64,000 nt of DNA from Limonium bicolor (lineage: Eukaryota; Streptophyta; Magnoliopsida; Caryophyllales; Plumbaginaceae). The translations under genes were made by a program, and so were the position numbers. The notes under the pieces were generated by a model. The model made no database searches, was not told the origin of the DNA, and worked only from the letters and a program-made list of their open reading frames with translations. Every line of letters begins with the position of its first letter. Positions within the stretch are counted from its first letter, which is position 1. The DNA lies in the NCBI GenBank assembly GCA_023374045.1, contig CM041783.1, positions 121,583,503 through 121,647,502 on the forward strand, read 5' to 3'. Positions 58,805-64,000 of the stretch are shown in pieces.

Positions 58805-59867
58805 GATGAGGATCGAGGAAGCGGATTGGCTGTAGGTTCTAGGCTGCAGATTTACTTTTGATTATTTTGGATGTTGAGCCCGGGATGCGCCTGTGCTCCC
58901 GTGGCATTATATTTTTGGTACTGCTCGTGTTACAGATGACAGTGGAGTTATATGTACAGTATACAGTGACAGTTTGTATTAAATACTCGGTATGTTGGTT
59001 ATGTATATATGGTTGATGTTAGTACCTAATGCTCGGGAGTCTGATCATCAGACCGGTACACTTGTATTTATTCTGCCTTGTTAACCACGTGGGTGGTTGA
59101 CGGCGTTGTAGCACCGAATCGTTTAGTTATTGTTTAGTTATTTTTCCGCTGCGATTTCATCTAATGTTAAGTACGTAGTAGGGGTGTTACATAGGTATTA
59201 AAGTAAATTAGTCAAGTGTAACTTAAGAGTTTAATTAAGCTAAACCTATATTCAAGAGTAGGTAATTGGAATAAGTTAAAGTGAACATTAAAGATTTAAT
59301 TAACGAGATCTAGCCCAGATCCTTAAGAGAGAGTAATTGTAACCAGAAACTATAGACTAGTGAGAATGAAAGATGTTTAGCTTTATAGTTCCTTAATTAC
59401 TCAATGCTTGGAATACCTTAATTATAGGTGATTAGTGGAAGTAGTTCGCACTTTCAAGTTTGGTTACTGCTTCTACACGTACCTAGTACGATTTCTCGTA
59501 CTCAGATACTTTTGGTGACGAACTTTATGGAATGTTTTGAGAAACGCTAACTGAGCTTGAACGAATCTCGAAAGGAAACTGTTTGTGTGACTAACTCAGC
59601 TTGATGTGACTAACTGAGCCTTGAATATACAACTTTCATGAATATTGGTTCCTCTTATCTGGTTGTCTCATTAGATATTAACTGTCGGGGTTTACGCCTC
59701 TGCACTCTGTAGGACTGAGTGTTTTGGTATTGCACTTGTACAATTAATAATCTAGTGGGAATATGGGAAAATGTCAATCTTGGTAATCTCTTCTTTTGAC
59801 TCTGGATATTATTTCATCCATGAGCTGAGTCTTTGTTGTGATGTGCGCACATCTTCACCGGTAAACA

Positions 59868-59990
59868 ACGATGGGTTGTATATCCCCTGTCCAATCGGAC
59901 GTTGTAAACAGCGAGGGGCTGTATATCCCCTGTCCAATAGGACGTATTAACTCGCGAGGGCTGGTATATCCCTTGTCCTAAAAGGACGTA
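59868..59990. repeat. Three-copy repeat in the LTR of the second element
   Basis: Units of about 42 bp with GGGCTGTATATCCCCTGTCC and a following GGACGT; the TGTCC and GGAC parts can pair. The LTR of the second element lacks the longer arrays of the other families. Confidence 0.75.
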
Positions 59991-60614
59991 CTTGGCAGTG
60001 GGCCATCTCTTCTAATTTTTTTTTCCACTCTTAGTTGTTGGTTCCGGATTTCTTCCTTTCATTCCTAGTCCTGTGACTACTTGAGTCTTTCTACTCCTAA
60101 CTGGAATTGACCTAACTTAAGCATGGATGTTCACTAACTCATGGTGTGGTTGTTAATTGACTAACTTTACCCCTTCTGTATTTATCTCTATTCTTAGCTT
60201 GTTAACTTTGACTTGGTGATTTTTGAAGTGCCTTGTTTCCTCTGTTTTATTTTAAAGTTTCTTTCCAGTTATTATGCTTAAGGATTATGTTTTTTTTTGT
60301 TAAATCGTACCAGTTCCATTTCAGGGATTCGACTCACCCATCCCGGGTGGGCTGCTTGGTTTTATCTTGCGGTATGAATTGTTATACAGGTGGCCACAAG
60401 AGTATGAATGATTGGGATGGGGATTAGGATTTGTGGAGCGTATGTTTTTTTTCTAGTTTAGGTTTAATGTTATATTTTCTCGAGTTTAGACGTAGCATTA
60501 TTTTAGGTTTGTAATTTGGTGAGTTTGGTGCCGGTGTTTGGAACCCTTTGATCTGTAATCGCCTTAGTATTTTATTTCCGCTGCATTTTTCGTTAAATAG
60601 GGGCGTTACATAAG

Positions 60615-60642
60615 TGGTATCAGAGCGTAGTTTACGCTCTGA
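60615..60642 (+). promoter_or_regulatory. tRNA-iMet primer-binding site inside a hairpin
   Basis: TGGTATCAGAGC (60615-60626) follows the LTR end by four bases. TCAGAGCG (60620-60627) pairs with CGCTCTGA (60635-60642) around a 7-nt loop. Confidence 0.9.
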
Positions 60643-60891
60643 GCCCGAGAAAACAAGCCGAGTGTAATACTTAAATATCGGTTCCCTTAAAACTGTGAAG
60701 TGGGGTAGAATTTGGGAAGTGAGGATTCAGAAAGGCACTTCCCTTACCCCATACCTTACTTTCTTACATTACTCATGAACTCTAACTACATACCAGCCCT
60801 GGGTAGTATATAACACTTCACACTTTACTACATAGATATCTAGATTTTAACACACAACTTCTGAACAACAAACACTGGCATTAGCAGTTAC

Positions 60892-62188
60892 ATGTCTTAA
60901 AGAGGCGGAAGAGGAGGACGGCGGGACCCCAGGTGGTTACGGACCCGACGCTGTTACCCTGAGGTCATAGCTCAGATGAGTTCAGCTGCATTAGCTCAGC
61001 AGCAGGCTCAGATCCCTCACCACCACCCACGTTCCACGGAGTTCAACTAGTTGAAAGCGGTCAACGATCTTCGTCCCCCAGTCTACGAAGCCAGCCAGTA
61101 CCAAAAGCTCTAGAGAAATACCTAGTCGAGATTCAAAGGCTTTACCTCTCTACATGTTCCAGCCAGATCGCCCCAAGTGGACATAGCAGCCTACTTTCTC
61201 CAAGGGCCCGCTCATCGATGGTGGAAGACTGCCAGAGCCAAGCTGACCGCCCAGGCGAACTTTAACTTCCAAGCATTTCTGGTGGCCCTGAGAGCTAAGT
61301 TCTACCCATCATACCTACAAAAGAGGATGAGAAGTGATTTGAGCAGTTGAAGCAAGGACTTCCTCCTGTTGCTGAATACTACGACAGTTTGTGTAGTTGC
61401 TTGCTGTCATTGGGAGGGGCTTAACGCTCCAAGGTACTTGATGGAAAAATTCCATACTGGCTTGGACTTCAGGATCATGAATATGATCGGTTCCACCAGA
61501 GGAAAGACTTTACAGGTATGAAATATGACTATGGAATTTCTGGTATGCTAAGATTTCCCACTAACACATATTGTAACGCTAGTAAGAGCTGATGATGCAA
61601 ATACTGGGAACACCACCATTGCATATCAGGATTCTGTGCTAAGCAAAGGGGAATGAAATGGAGGAGGAAATGGAAGGGGATCCTCTCAGAATCATAAAAG
61701 AGGGAAATTTTCCAAGGGAGGGAACGAGAAAGCCATCGTTCCTTCTCATGCTGATGCTAAGCCTCTCCGCTACGAGCCACCTAGGGGTGAAAAGTTAGAA
61801 TCTACATTAGCTATATTTTACTATCACATCCCTACCTTGAACTTAAACAGGAGACCAATCCGTGAAGAAGTATTTCTGCAAGTGGTGCCAGAAGGACCCC
61901 CCCAGGCAAGGACTGTAAGGAAACTTGGTGAGTGCACTACTGTGGTAGAAGGGCACAAGGGATTCGAATGCTTCTTGAACCCGACTCCAAGAGTTACACG
62001 CCACACAACGGGTCGGCGACTAGAGCCCAAGCTACCAATGCTGCGGAGGAGGAGGTAGAGGTGGCACAGGAGGTGCAGGCCATCTACCAACTGCCCTGCC
62101 CAGAACTACCCTCATAGGCCAGGCAAAGCACCTACTCTCAACCTGGTGGACCGTGTCGAATCAGCGAGTGATGACCCGAGTTCACCTG
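60892..62188 (+). pseudogene. gag: gag of the second element, decayed, introns at matching positions
   Basis: The ATG at 60892 is followed by a stop at the third codon; an indel then restores a RGGRGGRRDPRW-type start. Core motifs are VDIAAYFLQGPAHRWWKTA and ALRAKFYPSYLQKRMRSDL (about 61170-61340). After GKTLQ at 61515 comes an intron-like GT-AG stretch (61516-61582), which is the place of intron 1 in the first element. PLRYEPPRG leads to intron 2 (61787-61850), again at the matching place (first element: PLRSHPPKG). A damaged zinc knuckle (FCKWCQKD) follows. The last exon ends CCT G at 62188 before donor GTGAGG, the same phase as in the first element. Confidence 0.75.
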
Positions 62189-62370
62189 GTGAGGACTACC
62201 ATCTTACCAAAGAAGCTTAGACCTTCGTTTCGTTTCATTTCTTCAAGTAATTTTTCTCTATATTGTAAAGGGGTGAACTATAAATCCCTTTTTTCTTTTA
62301 CATCTTTGTGCTAAAACCAGTTTTGAACCTTGACTTGCTTAATTAATGGCAATTGTTGTTTTTCATTCAG

Positions 62371-63063
62371 CTTTCAATATTGCTTTCCTATATTGCCAAT
62401 TTCCACACCCACCATTTCCTTCGAAGCCAAACCACACCCACCAGAGAAGTGTGAGATATTGAGACCCGGGATGATCGTATTACGAGAATTTTTGACCCCA
62501 GCTGACCAATATGTATTGATCCTCAAGATCAGAGAATTACGGTGAAGGAGGAAACTTTTTACACCCCTACCTTCAAGAACGGTTCCATGAAGTGAAGATC
62601 ATGTGCCTAGGTAAGAAGTGGGACCACACCACTAGAAGCTATGAAGAGGTGGAGATACCACCAATCCCAGGAGAGTTGCAGACCATCGTTGTAGCTGCAG
62701 TTAAAGAGCACAAGAATTGGAGGATGAGCCCATCCCAGACCTAACCTCAGACGTGTGCATCATCAACTTCTATGGAAAGAAGGTAAGCTAGGATGCATCA
62801 GGACAAGGACGAGTCTCTAGAGTCCATCACTAGAGGATTCCAGTGGTGTCCTATCACTTGGCGATGACGCGGAATTCCTATTTGGTGATCAGAAGAGAAT
62901 TGACCTTGCTACAAGGGTTCTCTTGAAGTCTGGTGATGTGTTGGTATTTGGAGAGCATTTTAGACTTATCTACCATGAGGTGAAGAGGATCAAGCCAACC
63001 AGCCCCTACACCCATCATAACCAACCCACATGAAACCTGGCCGTTAAACCTAACCTTTAGCAA
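62371..63063 (+). pseudogene. AlkB/ALKBH1-like domain in the second element
   Basis: Frame pieces give CEILRPGMIVLREFLTP, then KIMCLGKKWDHTTRSYEE, a CIINFYGKK segment and MHQDKDES with the HxD ligands (His 62796-62798, Asp 62802-62804). VLLKSGDVLVFGEHFRLIYH follows with the distal His (62974-62976), and the end is NLTFSKF. The GRLNLTF arginine is not readable in its usual place (CTGGCCGTTAAACC), so this copy may have lost it or carry an indel. It has four or more frame breaks. It lies between gag and protease, as in the first element, but many residues differ. The two copies therefore share an old common AlkB insertion, not a recent duplication. The acceptor at 62370 is one base out of phase with the gag donor as read. 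Confidence 0.82.
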
Positions 63064-63163
63064 ATTTAGCCATGTATTTTGCAACTTCAGCATTGTAATC
63101 ATTAATATCTCATGAAGACTTCAATAGAATGGAGATCTTATGAATTTTATCGCTTTGTTGTAG

Positions 63164-64000
63164 GATTGGAACTCAGGGATCAGGTTGAATGTGTTGAACC
63201 AGGCTCAGCAAAGAGCAATGGAATGGTCATCACAGTATAACAATTCACCCTGGTTAATTACCTGGAAAAGTTCCTAGAATTCTTAGATCTCTCTATGATT
63301 TCAGGCACATTCTTAATTAATGGAGTGGAGGCCACCGTTCTGTTTGATTCTGAGCCCTCCCTTCATTCATATCCCAGGCATTTCATGCTAAGATAGATGC
63401 CCCTATAGAGATATCCATGACTGCTCAGTCTTATTGCCATCCAGAGTTAATCAAGTGCAGTAAGTAATGTAAGGACTTGAACATACACATCAAGGGAGCA
63501 GATTTCCTTTTTGATGCCATTGTCTTCCCTGGTATGGGATTCGACATAATTGTGGGCATGGACAAGCTACAGCGATACAAAGGTAGACTACACTGTGCAG
63601 AGCATCGTCTCCTCTTGAAGTCAGCTACAGGGATCACAGTATCATACCGAATGCAGCCCAAGCAGCCGACTGTGAAGGTTGTATCAGCGTTATCCCTGAT
63701 GAAGGAGGTGTCCAAGGGCATGACCGCCTACTACTGTTATGCCCAGGATTTGAGGACAAACCCGAAGTTCAAGAGTGACGTTCCAGTTGTGTCGGAGTAC
63801 CCCGATGTTTTCCCAGAGGAGTTACCTGGACTGCCACCACTGAGGGAGGTTGAGTTCAACATCAACCTCATACCTGGTACGGGACCGATTGCCAAAGTAC
63901 CCTACCGGATGGGCCCTGCAGAGATGGTTGAATTGAAGAACAACTGCAGGAGTTACTAGATAAGGGTTTCATCCGACCCAGTGTCTCACCTTGGGGCGCT
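63164..64000 (+). pseudogene. pol: Protease and start of RT of the second element, cut by window end
   Basis: After a TTGTAG acceptor (63163) comes GLELRDQVECVEPG in the phase of the gag donor. A further intron-like stretch runs from GTATAAC (about 63235) to TTTCAG (63304). The protease follows with GTFLINGVEATVLFD; the DSGAS motif reads DSEPS, so the active-site loop is altered. From 63477 an open frame gives GMGFDIIVGMDKLQRYKG and VVSEYPDVFPEELPGLPP, the typical link into RT, then YRMGPAEMVELK and a frameshift at about 63940. The window ends at the first RT motif (PSVSPWGA). Confidence 0.85.

Larger units (their letters stand above)
55245..59191 (+). mobile_element. Solo LTR (family A), 5-bp TSD TAGGT
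   Basis: It starts TGAAATACCCCAAACC and ends GGGGTGTTACA, with TAGGT at 55240-55244 and 59192-59196. No internal region is attached. It is the same family as the LTRs at 1-3179 (minus) and 13670. It contains the AAGGTAA leader sites, the AGGGCCTAAG duplication (56735-56790), a hairpin array and the stem-loop plus CAG. Confidence 0.92.
52375..64000 (+). mobile_element. Second gypsy element with AlkB domain, cut by window end
   Basis: The 5' LTR runs from TGAAATACCCC (52375) to GGGCGTTACA (60610). It is interrupted by a MITE (54396-54807) and a solo LTR (55245-59191). Without these it is about 3.86 kb, close to the LTR size of the first element. The primer site is at 60615. The internal order is gag, AlkB, protease, RT start, the same as in the first element. 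The internal sequence is clearly diverged from the first element and frames are more damaged, so this is an older insertion. Confidence 0.88.

Overview
The window is nuclear DNA of a flowering plant, probably a eudicot. It has two intron-bearing host genes with plant-specific relatives (a retromer VPS35 tail and a ROP GTPase), and most of the rest is nested plant transposable elements. I cannot name the species.

Layout. 1-16.3 kb is a nest of Ty3/gypsy LTRs: a minus-strand LTR cut by the window edge (1-3179), a minus-strand solo LTR with target-site duplication (3450-7897), and a non-coding LARD-type element whose primer-binding site and polypurine tract survive (8668-13669). 16.3-20 kb is minisatellite-rich DNA, probably from a TAT/Ogre-type element, ending in a 500-N gap. 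20.5-20.9 kb holds the last two exons of VPS35. 22-25.8 kb holds two LINE-derived units that carry only a DUF4283/zinc-knuckle ORF; one has perfect 16-bp target duplications. 26.4-28.9 kb is a complete seven-exon ROP GTPase gene on the minus strand, with a 245-bp hAT-type MITE in intron 4.

29.56-50.48 kb is a MuDR-like element (373-bp terminal inverted repeats, 9-bp target duplication) with a decayed transposase and, on the opposite strand, a GRF-zinc-finger/coiled-coil/membrane-anchor ORF. A 14.2-kb Tekay-like gypsy element (36102-50341, 5-bp duplication CTGGA) sits inside its right terminal repeat. 50.5-52.4 kb is AT-rich flank with a Stowaway MITE and a GATTCAC repeat field. 52375-64000 is a second gypsy element, cut by the window end. 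Its 5' LTR has been invaded by a palindromic MITE and a 3.9-kb solo LTR.

Main discovery. Both coding gypsy elements carry an AlkB-type 2-oxoglutarate/Fe(II) dioxygenase domain, most like plant ALKBH1, between gag and protease. The two copies are diverged, but both keep the HxD and distal His metal-binding signatures. Gag in both is split by introns at matching places. In the first element the last gag donor can join in phase either to the AlkB exon (ending in its own stop) or, skipping AlkB, to the protease-pol exon. Splicing could therefore choose between Gag-AlkB and Gag-Pol. The tRNA-iMet primer site lies in a perfect hairpin in all three elements where it is visible. The LTRs also share hairpin-forming tandem arrays and a conserved stem-loop before a 3' splice-like CAG. 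Many coding frames are broken by single-base indels, some of which may be consensus errors in the assembly.
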